Below, piece after piece: positions 23,728 through 34,720 of a DNA stretch of 64,000 nucleotides; the stretch's first letter is position 1; every line of letters begins with the position of its first letter. A program made the position numbers and the translations under genes. A model generated the notes under the pieces. It saw nothing but the letters and a program-made list of their open reading frames with translations, did no database searches and had not been told where the DNA came from. This stretch comes from Pseudeuparius sepicola (Eukaryota; Arthropoda; Insecta; Coleoptera; Anthribidae). The stretch lies in contig OY987299.1 of NCBI GenBank assembly GCA_963920635.1, positions 21,096,901 through 21,160,900 on the forward strand, in the 5' to 3' direction.

Positions 23728-24700
23728 TATACAGGGTGGCCCATTTGAACTAGAAGCACGCCCGTAAAATTTTTATTTTTCATCCGATTTTAGCCGGGTT
23801 TAATGCAAAATAGCGTCGATGGAGGATCCCTTCCTCAATCAACGGTTTTATTCTAAAGATAGGTCACAAAGAACTCTACTTTGGTTCAAAGTTTCAGGTC
23901 TTAATCTCAATTTGCAAGGCCTACTACGAATTTTTTTCCAGTAAAAAATGGCGAAAACCATTTAGCGATTTTTTTATTTAAAATCTGACACCTAAATGTT
24001 AATCAGGACTCCCTAAACCTTTGAACAAAACATATACAGGGAGTGCCATTCTGCAGGGTGTCAAATTTGAGCAAAATAGTAATTTTAAAGGCATCTGGCA
24101 ATTCAAGTGTGTCATGGAATCTCCTTAAAACAGTTGAATGGTCAACAATCAACTCAAAGTGTTGGTGTGTAAAGATACAATAGAAAACATAAAGGGTGTC
24201 TTTCTCTGTGCCATCTCAAAATAATGAATTTTTTGGGGTCAAAATTCGAGTATATCAAAACCGCCCCAGACACTATAAACGAACTAAATCTAAAAATACA
24301 GAAGCCTGAGAGTCAGTAAGTCCATATGAGTTAAGGTGGCCGGTGTGCCACAACAGGAAACGCACAGAAAATGTATCATTTTATATAGTGACTTTATTGA
24401 GAAAGGTCCAATAATTTAAATTATTTGTTGGTTGGCATTTTGTAAAGAAATAAATTACTTTCGTGGTTATTAATATTTTCTCAATGATTCCAGAGCATTC
24501 CCGACCAGTATAAAGTTTAATAAAAATTCAGCATTTTTATATGGCCCAGATAAAAAGAGCCTGTACATTCTTGAATTGAATCTTTGCACACCAACACTTG
24601 GAGTAGTCCTGTTGATCATTCATCTGTTTTGACCGGATTCCATGGAACACTTGACTTTCCAAATGCCTAATGCGATTTTGGTAGGTAAATTATGAATAAC
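23728..24700. mobile_element. Repeat family H, copy 2
   Basis: Begins near ACAGGGTGGCCCATTTGAAC next to TA. The segment 24060-24120 (AAAGGCATCTGGCAATTCAAG region) is inverted at 24640-24690, forming a foldback core. Sequence 24190-24570 matches repeat H copy 1 on either side of its P4 insertion, showing the undisturbed site. Non-coding. Confidence 0.6.
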
Positions 24701-25854
24701 AGAGAAACCACGTCAAAAAGCAATGGATGCTAGGAAAAATAATGTCTCTGGACATCTTATTAGCGGTTAGATTATGTTTGGTTGTTGGTTTCTACGACTA
24801 TCTAAGCGCGCCTCTGGCCTGTGGCAGCTCGTGCCGTCACAGGATCGTGCGGGATCGTGGAAACGATCTCGTCTTCTTTGATCTGACCCGGATGCTGCCC
24901 GGTGCAGGTCTAATGCAATGAATTTGCTCTGGCCGTCCATAATAAAATCGACCCAGAATCCCTTCGGACCGAATAGCCGTATCTATTTTCGTGGGGCCGA
25001 AACCCGCTTCTGGAATGGAGACACGTAAAATATTCCCCGAGAGGGAGTCGAACTGAACTCTTGGCCGCGGACAGAATTTTTATAGATGCCCTTAAATGAT
25101 GTCGACTTAAAATGTTTTGTGGTTTCGAATAGTTTCGCGAAAATATCAGAAAATAGATCTCCAAGGTTCCTGTGCGCACGAGCATTATTTGATTAAAATT
25201 TTTTCGCGTAGTTCGTGTTGTTTCTGATCAAAACCAGTTTATATAATAACGAGCGTTGAATCAAATTTCGAGTTGCTACATATATTTTACTTTGGTTTTA
25301 AGGTCCTTGCTGCGTACTTATTTATGCTTTCAGGTGTGCTGGCAGGTGTCTACGTAAAGTCAGTGAGTCAGTCAGTGAGTCAGTCAGTTGAGAAGATATC
25401 CGACCGCTGTGCAATCAAACGACTAAGTTGTAGCTCCATGTGTAACTGATTGGAATGCTAAGTAATCATAGCTACGTGCTACTTACTCTAATGCAAAGTT
25501 CTTGAATCGTTACATACTACCCTCTATGCATACTGCCTCAAGTTTAATTTCTCCGGTCATAGTTTCGCTATTGGTCGCTGGATGCCCCCAACGGCGCTGC
25601 TTACTATACATGCCTATGCCGGAGAACCACAGAGATCATTATTTTTGTGCGGCAGTCACAATGCGATCCTGACGATTCATTACAGAACCGCCAAGGCAGA
25701 TTAATTCATCCTAAATTCTCAACTTCGGCCGAATGTCTTTTGTCGCCGTTATCTAACCGACAGAGGCTGTACTCCACGACGGAGCACTAATCTATGGAAA
25801 GTTGTTTTATACAATTTTCGTACACGCTTCGAGTTAATTCCTCGTATATAATAG
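24701..25854. other. Unassigned, moderately GC-rich part
   Basis: 24780-25190 is less AT-rich than its surroundings. A 64-codon frame (24727-24921) opens with a hydrophobic stretch but has no recognised motif or splice context that would prove a gene. 25351-25390 holds a short GTCAGTGA-type tandem repeat. Confidence 0.4.
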
Positions 25855-26079
25855 CACGGGCGTAGCCAAGGGGGGGGTTTCGGGGGTTCAACCCCCCCCC
25901 CCCCCGAAATAAGCAAAATATTACCTAATATTATACCGAAAAAATACGAGGAGTGAAGAGTTAAATTATTATTACGTTTGAATATATGTAGTAATAGTAG
26001 CGCCTAGCGCCATCTTTTGACGAGAGGCAGACGCAGTTGCAGCCGAACTATTTTGTATTGTAGGGACACTTTGCGTTGT

Positions 26080-26205
26080 TTCTCGATTATTCGCCACGCC
26101 CCTCGGTCGAAATGAGCGGAACTTTGTGGAAGTTCGTGGAAGTTTCTGGACGGCTACTGGGCTGCTATATAAGCGGCGCCGCGGCGCGTGACCGCGCTTA
26201 CGGCA
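26080..26205 (+). promoter_or_regulatory. Heat-shock-type promoter inside the hAT element
   Basis: A TATATAAG box at 26166-26173 lies about 32 bp upstream of a CAGTATTG initiator (A at 26205). Upstream are 5-bp-phased GAA/TTC units. A proximal cluster has GAA at 26119, 26129 and 26139, TTC at 26144 and GAC at 26149. A distal one has TTC at 26080, GAT at 26085 and TTC at 26090. This arrangement, with a proximal cluster near -60, is that of insect hsp70 promoters bound by heat-shock factor. A GTAAGT donor-like site follows at 26283, so a leader intron is possible. The activity is inferred, not shown. Confidence 0.65.
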
Positions 26206-26361
26206 GTATTGTTCCATGCGAACTCGAAGCGAATAAAAGTGAAAAGTGGTGAACGAATAGTGAAGAGAATTAAGTGTACCGTGTAAGTGAGTAATTTTAG
26301 TGCGCTGTTATTCGATGACCTTGTTAAGGATAGATACGTGAATCATTATTACTGTCGAAAA

Positions 26362-26529
26362 ATGGAGGGGAAAAAAAGGAAGGGTGATAAACTTAAAGGT
26401 ATGGACTACTGGAAAAAGTGGTGTAGTCAAGGTCAAGTGGTTTCTAATAAAGAAACAAATTTGGATTTAGCTATCAAAGCTTCAGCTACCTTGCATGCTG
26501 ATAAGAAGACTGCCTACCCCGAAATCTAG
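26362..26529 (+). pseudogene. hAT protein N-terminal fragment
   Basis: The frame starts at ATG 26362, is lysine-rich (M-E-G-K-K-R-K-G), then has a D-Y-W-K-K-W-C segment and stops after 55 codons. It lies 157 bp downstream of the predicted transcription start, so it would be the first reading frame of the mRNA. A full hAT transposase of this type has several hundred residues. The BED/TTF zinc finger and catalytic core are absent, removed by the internal deletion whose junction is near 26515-26530. A lysine-rich peptide could still be made, but a function is not supported. Confidence 0.7.
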
Positions 26530-26794
26530 TTTGGAATGCCTAGATATGTGCGATAAAAACCTTTATCCTAATATTTACACATTACTACAAATCTTGGCTA
26601 CCATTCCTGTATCCACTGCTACCCCAGAAAGGTCTTTCTCGAGCCTAAGGAGACTGAAAAACTATTTACGAAACACTACAAGTGAAAACAGACTCAATGG
26701 TTTGGCTCTAATGAACATTCACTATGGAACAGAAATTCATGCAGATGAAGTAGTGGATATATTTAAAAGAAAAAGCCGAAGATTTCTTCTTTAA
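26495..26794 (+). pseudogene. hAT transposase C-terminal dimerisation domain fragment
   Basis: The frame encodes P-V-S-T-A-T-P-E-R-S-F-S-S-L-R-R-L-K followed by R-N-T-T-S-E-N-R-L-N-G-L-A-L and ends F-K-R-K-S-R. This is the conserved hAT C-terminal dimerisation motif, intact to its natural stop at 26792. Frame continuity with the N-terminal fragment is broken by one base at the deletion junction, so the two pieces are not made as one protein. Authentic hAT similarity probably begins near 26530. The same domain occurs broken at 13739-14033. Confidence 0.88.
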
Positions 26795-27289
26795 TGGTTT
26801 TAGATTTAGCGCAGAGGAACGAAATTAATTTATCCATTTCATTTAAAGTTAAGAACTTTATAAATATGTCGTAGTTTTTCGGATGAATATATAGATATTA
26901 AATTTCATGTAAGTATATTTTTGTTGTTTTATTTACTTCTCAAACTAACCCCCCCCCCCCAAAAAAACTAAATCCTGGCTACGCCCGTGTATAATAGGGG
27001 GCAAATGCTAGCGACACCTCGCGTCGGGAATTATTTATCAGTCGTATATTGCCAATTGGTAAGGAATATTATACAATACTATAATCAGTAGTAAAGTGTA
27101 CTTACGCAGGAGGGAGCAGGAGAAGGTATTGTACTGAATCTCAACAATAACAGACCAAACTCGTTGCCTTGGTTACCACCTTTATTGTTTAGCCTTCACA
27201 TATAAACTTGTTAGATACTGTCACTGACCAAGAGTTCTATCAGCTCCAAAAATCACACTAAAATCTCGTTATACTTCATCTTCAATTTA

Positions 27290-27420
27290 CTTCCAGGCCC
27301 AATTCCCAGGGCTTATATACCTACTCAAATGGAAGACTGGAGACTACTCTAGAATATTCCTGGCCAATGATAGATGCACAAATCACAAAGTTCTAGCAAA
27401 TTTCTAGAAACTCATGGAAG
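27290..27420 (-). promoter_or_regulatory. Second heat-shock-like promoter, minus strand
   Basis: On the minus strand a TATATAAG box (27312-27319) follows a phased proximal cluster: GAA/TTC at 27352/27357, with GAC and CTC half-matches at 27342 and 27347. A distal cluster has TTC/GAA at 27402/27407 and GAA at 27417. A CCAAT-type ATTGGCC (27362-27368) sits between them. The predicted start is near 27286. An AATAAA lies about 100 bp downstream on the minus strand (near 27190), so this could be the U3-R part of a solo LTR. No clean LTR boundaries or target duplication were found. Confidence 0.45.
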
Positions 27421-27838
27421 CTCTACAGGGGAAACAATGAAAACTAAAAGAAAATGGGGGTCTCAGGCCAATAAAGATGTGACGGAAAATGCCTCTAGAC
27501 TAATCATAAAAATTACACTGTAAATATAATACCGAAACTTAAAATTTATCTGCCAAATCTTTGAATGGTTAGGAAACAGTGCAAACATGTTCATTGAAAG
27601 CTGATATAACAACTTTAGAGGCAATTTTCGTTACAGTAATTAAATCAAACACAGTAGATATAGGTATAGTATTTCTAAAGTCACTTGAAACAGCATAAAA
27701 AAACTCTAATTGGCGTCACAAAAAAGGATACAGAACATAAGCGCGTCATGCAGTTTTCAAAAATGTACATATTCTACAAGCAACATAATATTTCACTTTT
27801 AAGGTTTTTTAAGGTTGTTCTCAAACACAACGTAAAGG
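27421..27838. other. Unassigned, no gene seen
   Basis: AT-rich. The frame at 27685-28047 runs into the SINE-tail repeat and is not a gene. Confidence 0.45.
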
Positions 27839-27839
27839 T

Positions 27840-27968
27840 TAATAATAATAATATAATAATAATAATTCTCACCCTCACAATACTCCAAACCAGGAGTACC
27901 CCAGAAGCAACCACATGCTTGTGCGGGGGAAGGGGGCAATTACTATTATTTTCGTTGCCATTTGCATC
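27840..27968 (-). mobile_element. SINE-tail copy (minus strand)
   Basis: Matches the 3' 125 bp of the SINE at 2517-2640 in reverse orientation. It starts at a TAA tract and passes CTCACCCTCACAATACTCC, CCCCAGAAGCAACCACATGC and TGCGGGGGAAGG. It ends near TTCGTTGCCATTTGC, almost where two other copies end. Confidence 0.75.
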
Positions 27969-28469
27969 ATATAATATTGTCAAAAGGTCTCTAAAAAGCC
28001 ATATCGATTACAACTATTTACGCAAGTATATAGTAAAATTATTATAAGAAGTCCTTACTGGGACTGTCAATTGGTAATTTAGAGATCCTAAGTTGGCATC
28101 GATGGAGCAAAAAAAGGCAACCGGGTCAAAAGTTCAGGTCAGTAACGAGCCCATTTGCACAATGATTACTACTAATAACACGAACAACACAGATAACGGT
28201 AAAACTCTCTAAAACTTTTGAACCACAAAATATATATAGGTTTTTACTTTCACAACACGAAAAACGGAAATAAAATTTGCCTGAGTACGCACCATAGACG
28301 CTGCCGCAAGTAGCAGATTTTACCAAAGTACCAAAATGAAAGTGTTTCCATGACGTTTGAAATTATTATTAAAATGAGTTCTAGTTATAGTTATTTTTAT
28401 TTGGAGCAATATAATCGTGATTGCAATAGGGTTTTTATTTCATTATGTTCTTTTTTTCGTATCACTTGG

Positions 28470-29745
28470 GTAGCTTTTCACATCATATATAAACAAGGCC
28501 TACTATAAAGACAGGCCCTGGCGCACAAAAATCACGTGACCACCTTAGGCCGACGTTACATGTCATTTGTCACATAACTGAAAACGGCAGCTTGGGTTTT
28601 GAGAAGTTTTAAATGTTTAATTGTTTTTAAACGTGTTAGTTTATATTTTAGAAACAAGTTTGTGTCTAGGGCGCGTGTGTCCTGGCGGAGGGGAACCGCC
28701 CAGGTGTTATTATGGCCTCTGGGTGGGAGTTGTGCCGTCCAAGAGTATTGGTGCCGCTCGCACCGACGCGTGAGCGCTGTAAAGGGGAATTCTCCCTCGA
28801 ACCACAGAATAGGGAGCCCGGAATTCCGGAATGGACTATTATGGGCATGGACCGTATTGGACAGTGGAGCCTGAGACACAGGGGTGAACTGCTTACGGGA
28901 GATCCGCGAGTTCAGACGGTCCGGGTGGCTGGAAGCCGTTCCCGTTGACCACGTTCGGGTTTGTGTATTTATTGTATTCACCATTCACCTTGTGCGAAAT
29001 AAATCACTGTTGTAACCGTTGATTTTCGTTGTCGACCCACGCCCCGATACGGTTTCTATTCGGTCTTTCACGCTGCCGAACAACTGAGACCTCGTCAATA
29101 AGTATTTACAGTATACCTACTGAGGTTAGTTTTCATTTTTAGTTCGTAAAAAATAACCTAAATACCAAATATTGGGTCTGTTTATATTATATTTATACAT
29201 ATTACAAAAGCCAGGAAGAAAGTGTCGCCATAACAAACATTTGTTTTGCCTCGGGATGATAATTTCCGCCAAAAATGGATTCGTCAAATTCCAACTGAGA
29301 TTTAATTTCTGAAAAAACCGGCTAACACATTTTCAAAAAGTGAAACAATTAAAGTGGACAAATGTGTTGTGGGAGGAAAAGATCTATAGAGAATATCACC
29401 TAAGCTAAAGGAAGGTGAGGTCCCAACAATTTTTGAGAAGTGCCAAACTATTGTGAGTGCAGTGCCGTTTAACTCTCAGCCCAAAACAGCTGAGGTAGGT
29501 TGAAAATTTTGAAAAAACAATTAGAGAAAGCTTGGATGCACAAAACCAATAATGTAATAGATGAAAGAAAACTTGCCAAATTGTTACGAAATTTGTGTTT
29601 TCTACTTATCTCCAAAAATGCCTTTTATTATATAGCACTAAGTTGGTCACGTGACTACGCGATTATGCGTTAGCGCCGTGGCCTGTCTTTATCGTTGGCC
29701 TCGATATATCAATGAATGACGTCATTAACTGGTTGCGACGCATAT
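28470..29745. repeat. Candidate foldback split by an insertion
   Basis: 28480-28550 and the reverse complement of about 29655-29740 share TAAAGACAGGCC, GGCGC and CACGTGACCA. The two arms bracket the 500-bp insertion at 28582-29081. The outer ends are uncertain; a shared TAAGAAGTCC near 28045 and 29775 may mark them. Confidence 0.45.
28582..29081 (+). mobile_element. 500-bp insertion, possibly a solo LTR
   Basis: It is flanked by AACTGA at 28576-28581 and 29082-29087, a 6-bp direct repeat. Short inverted ends share CGGCAGC. It is GC-richer than its surroundings and has AATAAA at 28998-29003 followed by GT-rich sequence, as in the R-U5 part of an LTR. Lack of clear TG...CA ends makes the class uncertain. 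Several open frames on both strands (for example 28556-28984 minus) are products of GC content and show no domain. Confidence 0.5.
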
Positions 29746-31625
29746 ACCAATGTTATATGACAAAATCGGGACTTCTTACAGTAATCGGGGTATATCCTAA
29801 AATCTGTGAAATTATCGCGCGCCTATCCACCGCATTTCGCTGTACAAGTGTAGCCCATGCTGGTGATATATTATATTAGGCGAGCATGCAATCACTTGTT
29901 TTTACTACAATATCTATCGTCTCTATCTCCTTCACCTCCTTTTACTTATAATACCAGGTGCGGTTTAATATGGTTAAAAAAGTGTTTCGTCTCGTATTTT
30001 ATTGCCGGAAGCGCCTGTTCTCGAGCTACCCTGGTAAAATATAAAAAAAAACTCACTTGGAACACAGTGATATACGAGCGCGATCTATTTCATAGCATTT
30101 ATCACGCTCTGCTACTGGTAAAAATACCAGACTTATAAGCAGAAATCACCCGTTTAAAGTTCAAAGGTTTTTATGCTGTTCCAAGTGACTTTAGAAATAC
30201 TAAACCTGCCATATCATGAGGCAAGGTTCCCTTATGCAACCAGTGGTGCGGGTATCGACTAGCACATTAAGTAAACATCAGATATTAATAAATGTCAAGA
30301 AACAATTACCTACATGCTGTATGGGGAAACGTAAAAAATAATTTAAATTATGAAATAAAACAATATTTTTTAGACAGATTTTAACACTCTGTAACATGAA
30401 ACCGAAACTTTCATTTATTTTCAGAAATACTATCACATGTCGAGTCGGACCACACAAATGGCTCACCCTGTATATTAACTATGATCTAATATTTGAATCT
30501 TCGGGAAAATTGACACTAAAAGTAGTTTTCGGAAATTTTTTCTTATTTAGAAAATAACGATAATAATAGGAAGATTTGGGACACCCTGTATTACTTCACA
30601 ATTAAATGTTGCAATATTGTTAGATAGACCCTTTAGATGCCGAAGCTAAAATTGAGATATGCTACATCTAAGATATCCAATAGTGAATAATCCATAAGGC
30701 CTGAATAATCTATTAATCATTTTTTCGCAGGCGCTCTTCAGCTGTCTACAATTATATTCCACTATACATTTAGGGGCAAGGGGCTTGATACAAAACGAAC
30801 ACATAGTAGAAAATCCCACACAAGTAGAGGTCAAGTCGAAATTGCTCTGCAGTTTGCACGGTAATTACCGTAATTTAACCGCGTAATTTGAATAAATTGG
30901 ACACGAATTCTTCATAAAGACATCGAAACGGGGTATTTCACTCTTTTACGGGCATTATGGACCACACGCTAAAATTAAAATGGCGAAACAAAAAAAACTG
31001 TTACATATAAAAGCTGTTTCGTGTCCCCACGTCCCACGGGGTAACAAGGGTTGAAATGTGGACTGATTAAATATAAATAATAAGTGTTCTATTACAGTAT
31101 GCACAGGGTGATTAATTTTTCATGAAAAATGCGAGTTTCTGGGAAACGGCAGGAGGAAACTTTGTGCTGTAAAAAGTATGTTATTTCGACACTCCTTCAC
31201 TCAAAGGTAAAGTACAAATGTAACGAAATCAGAAGCCAACACCAAGCACATTCTACAGACTCTTATGTGCAAGAAACCATTTACAAAGTCTGTTGTTGTG
31301 AAACTTGCGTAAAATAACTGCCCGCTCAACACGTTCTCTGGATTTTTTCATATTCTCAATTAAATAACCACGGTCAGGTCGGTCGGTATAACCGCCAGTA
31401 TCATATTTTGTACCAGGGACTCTTTAAAATAAGGGGACATAGCATGTCACATAGTCTATCGCATAGGAAACGTGAAGCCTTGAGGGGAAGTTTGTTTTCT
31501 GTCGACTCCAAGGAGACCACAAGGGGGCTTGTACAAGGTTATGTTATATGTCAATGTCCAAATGCCATCAGGTTTTATGTGACATGTCAGTGCCATACAT
31601 TCTAAAGCGGGCAAACTATTTCCTA
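29088..31625. other. Unassigned, no gene seen
   Basis: About 2.5 kb of mostly AT-rich DNA, apart from the inverted-repeat arm at 29655-29740. Isolated CACCCTGTATA motifs at about 30466 and 30582 suggest remnants of TA-flanked elements. None of the short frames has a recognisable domain. Confidence 0.45.
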
Positions 31626-31629
31626 CGAA

Positions 31630-32128
31630 GATTACAGATTATTCTGTAAAATTTATACTATTAAATCTGTAAATTTTACAGATTATTCTGTGAATTTTAC
31701 AGGAAAAAGTGTAAAATTTGCAGAATTAAATGTGTAAATTTTACAGAATAGCCTGAAAAATTTACAGAAAAAAGTGTAAATTTTACAGAAAAAAGTGTAA
31801 ATTTTACAGAAAAAAGTGTAAATTTTACAGAATAATCTGTAAATTTTACAGAATAATCTGTAAATTTTACAGAATAGTCTGTAAATTTTACAGAAAAAAA
31901 GTGTAAAATATACAGATTTAAAAGTGTAAATTTTACAGAATATTCTGTAAATTTTACAGATTACAGATCAAAGTGTAAAATCTGTAAAATTTACAGAATA
32001 ATCTGTAAAATTTACAGAAAAAAGTGTAAATTTTACAGAATAATATGTAAATTTTACAGAAAAAAGTGTAAAATTTACAGAATAATCTGTAAATTTTACA
32101 GAAATTTTACAGAAAAGAGTGTAAATTT
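31630..32128. repeat. 21-bp palindromic satellite
   Basis: A tandem array with a period of about 21 bp. Each unit carries a CTGTAAATTTTACAG palindrome followed by AATA- or AAAAAAGTG-type spacers. Roughly 20 units. Because the palindrome centre is asymmetric (AAATTTT versus AAAATTT), some units are inverted relative to others. The last part is duplicated beyond the retrotransposon block (36470-36605). Confidence 0.85.
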
Positions 32129-32258
32129 TTAGGGATAGAAAAAGTACGTGGCCCCAGGACGCCTTCTTAATTTCCCATCATAATTCACATCAACTTTCAA
32201 ATTTGAATTGCCTCAAATTACCTACAGAGCCAAAATGATTTGAAATATTTACCTATGG

Positions 32259-32259
<1 letters not shown>
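31997..32259 (+). repeat. 263-bp direct repeat, left copy
   Basis: Identical by eye, base for base and at constant offset (4473), to 36470-36732. It covers the end of the satellite plus about 130 bp of unique flank ending ACCTATGGT. The two copies bracket the Dong/R4-like block exactly, like a very long target-site duplication. Confidence 0.9.
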
Positions 32260-32293
<34 letters not shown>

Positions 32294-34680
32294 GGTCTCC
32301 AATGTCATAAAGAATTCCCACAACTGGAAGGCACCAGGTCCAGATCATCTCCAAAATTACTGGATTAAGAAGTTGTGGTGCACGCATGAACAAATAACTG
32401 CCTTAATTAATGAAGTCTTGCTCGATCCTCTGAAAATGCCATTGTTTCTTACACAGGGTGCAACCTACTTGTTACCAAAAGACCAGCGGAATACGGATAA
32501 TCCTGCCAAGTACCGCCCAATAACCTGCTTGCCTACGCTGTACAAGATAATCACATCTTGCCTTACGCAGCGAATATATGCTCACTGTGAGCGGAACAAC
32601 ATCATGGCAATGCAGCAGAAGGGCTGCGCGAAGGGCGCAATGGGATGCAAAGAGCAACTCATCATAGACTCTGTCATCTGCAACCAGGCTCATTCCAGGC
32701 AACGAAACCTCTACATGGCTTATGTGGACTACAAAAAAGCATTTGATTCCGTACCTCACGACTGGCTCACAGGTATCTTAAAGCTGTACAAAATAGATCA
32801 TCATACAGTTTCCTTTTTAGAACACGTTATGACAACCTGGCGCACTAAGATACAACTCAGAACCGCAAGCAGTAACATCGAGACCGACACAATCAACATC
32901 CGAAGAGGGATTTTCCAAGGAGATTCACTCAGTCCACTGTGGTTCTGCATGGCGATGAACCCTCTATCACACCGGTTGAACTCTACGAAATATGGCTTCG
33001 CTATCAAAAGCAACAGATCAGAAGCGTTCAGGTTGAATCACCTGTTATATATGGATGATTTAAAACTGATGGCCGCAACCAAGAACCAACTAACGCAAAT
33101 GCTTAAAATTGTAGAGGAGTTCTCCAGGGACATCGGAATGCAGTTTGGACTGGACAAGTGCCGCACCCTTAATATCGTCCGGGGAAAGCTCGAACAAGGC
33201 GCACACGAGATGCAGGACGGACAGGAGATCGAAGCAATGAGCGTGGGAGATACATACAAGTACCTCGGGATGAAGCAAGCTCAAAGGATAGATCATCGAA
33301 CAATGAAGACCGATTTAACTAATGAATTCATCAAGAGAGTAAGACAAGTAGTGCGAACTGATCTTAACAGCAGGAATTTGTTTAAGGCCCTAAACACGTA
33401 TGCGTGCTCTGTACTAAGCTATTCCTTCGGAATAGTGAATTGGACCAACACGGACATCAACAACTTGCAACGAAAAGTTAGGACACTACTGACAAAAGCT
33501 CATAAACATCATCCCCGTAGCGCCGTAGAAAGAACAACCCTGCCACGTCAACAAGGAGGAAGAGGATTGGCAGACCTCAGCAAGCAATTGGACCAACAAA
33601 TACTAAATCTGCGTAATTATTTCCACAGACAGGCCAACAGCTCCACACTACATAAAGCTATATGCGGAGCAGACGTCTCAACACCGCTACGTCTGACGGA
33701 ACACGAGCATCACAATCACCACCGAACTGACAACGATAAACTACAGAGGTGGTTAGAGAAGCCGCTGCACGGGAGGCATCCTAATGAGGTTAACCAGGAA
33801 CATGTCGACAAGTTAGCGTCGTACTATTGGCTGACCTCGGGACGGATGTTCCCAGAGACAGAAGGCTTCTTACTGGCCATACAAGATCAGGTTATACCAA
33901 CTCGCAACTACCTAAAATTCATTGTAGGAGATGCATCGGTAGTGGATGACAGATGCAGATACGGGTGCCCAACTTCAGAAACAATCCAGCACATAACAGG
34001 AGGATGTCAGATGTTTGCATCAACGGAATATAAGGAACGACACGATTCGGTTGCCAAGATCTTGCACCAGGAACTGGCGGAAAAGCTGCTGCTTGTGCAG
34101 ACAGAGAGGGTCCCATATTACAACTACACACCTGAGCCTGTTCTTGAGAACAGAAACTACAAGATGTACTGGGATCGTACAGTTCTGACTGATCAACGAG
34201 TTGCCCATAACAGACCGGACCTTATAATAGTTGATAAAATTTCTAGGAAGACAACTCTGATTGATGTGGCCATCCCGAACAACAACAACCTGCGTGTGAA
34301 GCAAGTCGAGAAGATCGCGAAGTACAGAGACTTAGAAGAACGAATTAGAAGGCAATGGGAAATGGAGAACGTCCAGACGATTCCAATCATCATGTCAACA
34401 ACTGGTGTTATACCAAAAAGTTTGCTGAGAAACATCAAGGAGCTGAATCTAACTGATAGTCTTTACAGGTCCATGCAGAAAGCGGTACTACTTGCGACAG
34501 CCCGAACCGTCAGGAAATTCATGGGGAATGCAGGATCGTCCAACAACATCAATGTCACCTAAGGCCCGATTACATGGCAAGGGTCTCGTCCGAGCCAGAT
34601 CCTTTTGTTATCCGGGATGCCCGGGATCTGAGTGAATGTTCCCCGTAGAGGGAGTGCGAATGCCTTTTGGCTAAGTCGAG

Positions 34681-34718
<38 letters not shown>
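32260..34718 (+). mobile_element. Dong/R4-like non-LTR retrotransposon, copy 1 (5' truncated)
   Basis: Starts at a TAA tract in mid-ORF, has a 757-codon open frame, a 3' UTR of about 120 bp (34563-34680) and a (TAA)n tract. Non-LTR elements of the R4 clade, such as Dong of silkworm, insert at TAA repeats and carry a restriction-like endonuclease, which matches what is seen here. Two further copies follow head to tail. Confidence 0.88.
32292..34562 (+). CDS. Reverse transcriptase/restriction-like endonuclease of Dong/R4-like element (5' partial)
   Basis: The polyprotein catalyses target-primed reverse transcription: it nicks the genomic target and copies the element's RNA. The frame is open from the truncation point with no stop to TAA at 34560. 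Counting from codon 32373, RT motifs are N-P-A-K-Y-R-P-I (about 43), Q-K-G-C-A-K-G-A-M-G-C (82), motif A with Asp119 in Y-V-D-Y, G-D-S-L-S-P (183) and the catalytic Y-M-D-D at 226-229. A CCHC finger (C-x3-C-x7-H-x4-C) lies near 529. The restriction-like endonuclease motif R-P-D-x14-D is near 614, in place of an apurinic-type nuclease. The N-terminal part is missing through 5' truncation, so the start is not native. The body is undamaged and looks young. Confidence 0.9.

Positions 34719-34720
<2 letters not shown>

Larger units (their letters stand above)
25855..26989 (+). mobile_element. hAT transposon, internally deleted, with perfect 8-bp target duplications
   Basis: TIRs are CACGGGCGTAGCCA at the left and its reverse complement near the right end. 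The octamer TATAATAG is identical at 25847-25854 and 26990-26997. Long G and C runs sit just inside both ends. The 1135-bp body has a heat-shock-type promoter (26080-26205), a short N-terminal frame and a C-terminal transposase dimerisation frame fused out of frame. It is therefore a deletion derivative of a ZMYM1-like hAT. Perfect target duplications argue for a fairly recent insertion. Confidence 0.92.

Noticed and set aside
24727..24921. 64-codon frame with a hydrophobic start, possibly a secreted peptide
   Set aside because: The N-terminus is not a clear signal peptide, no cysteine framework or splice sites support it, and no second exon was found.
28556..28984. 142-codon minus-strand frame with overlapping plus-strand frames
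   Set aside because: It crosses the AACTGA junction of the 500-bp insertion, so it is not one gene. The overlap on both strands reflects GC content.
31630..32128. CRISPR-like regular repeat array
   Set aside because: There are no unique spacers; the interval is filled with the repeat itself. The context is eukaryotic transposons, so this is a satellite.
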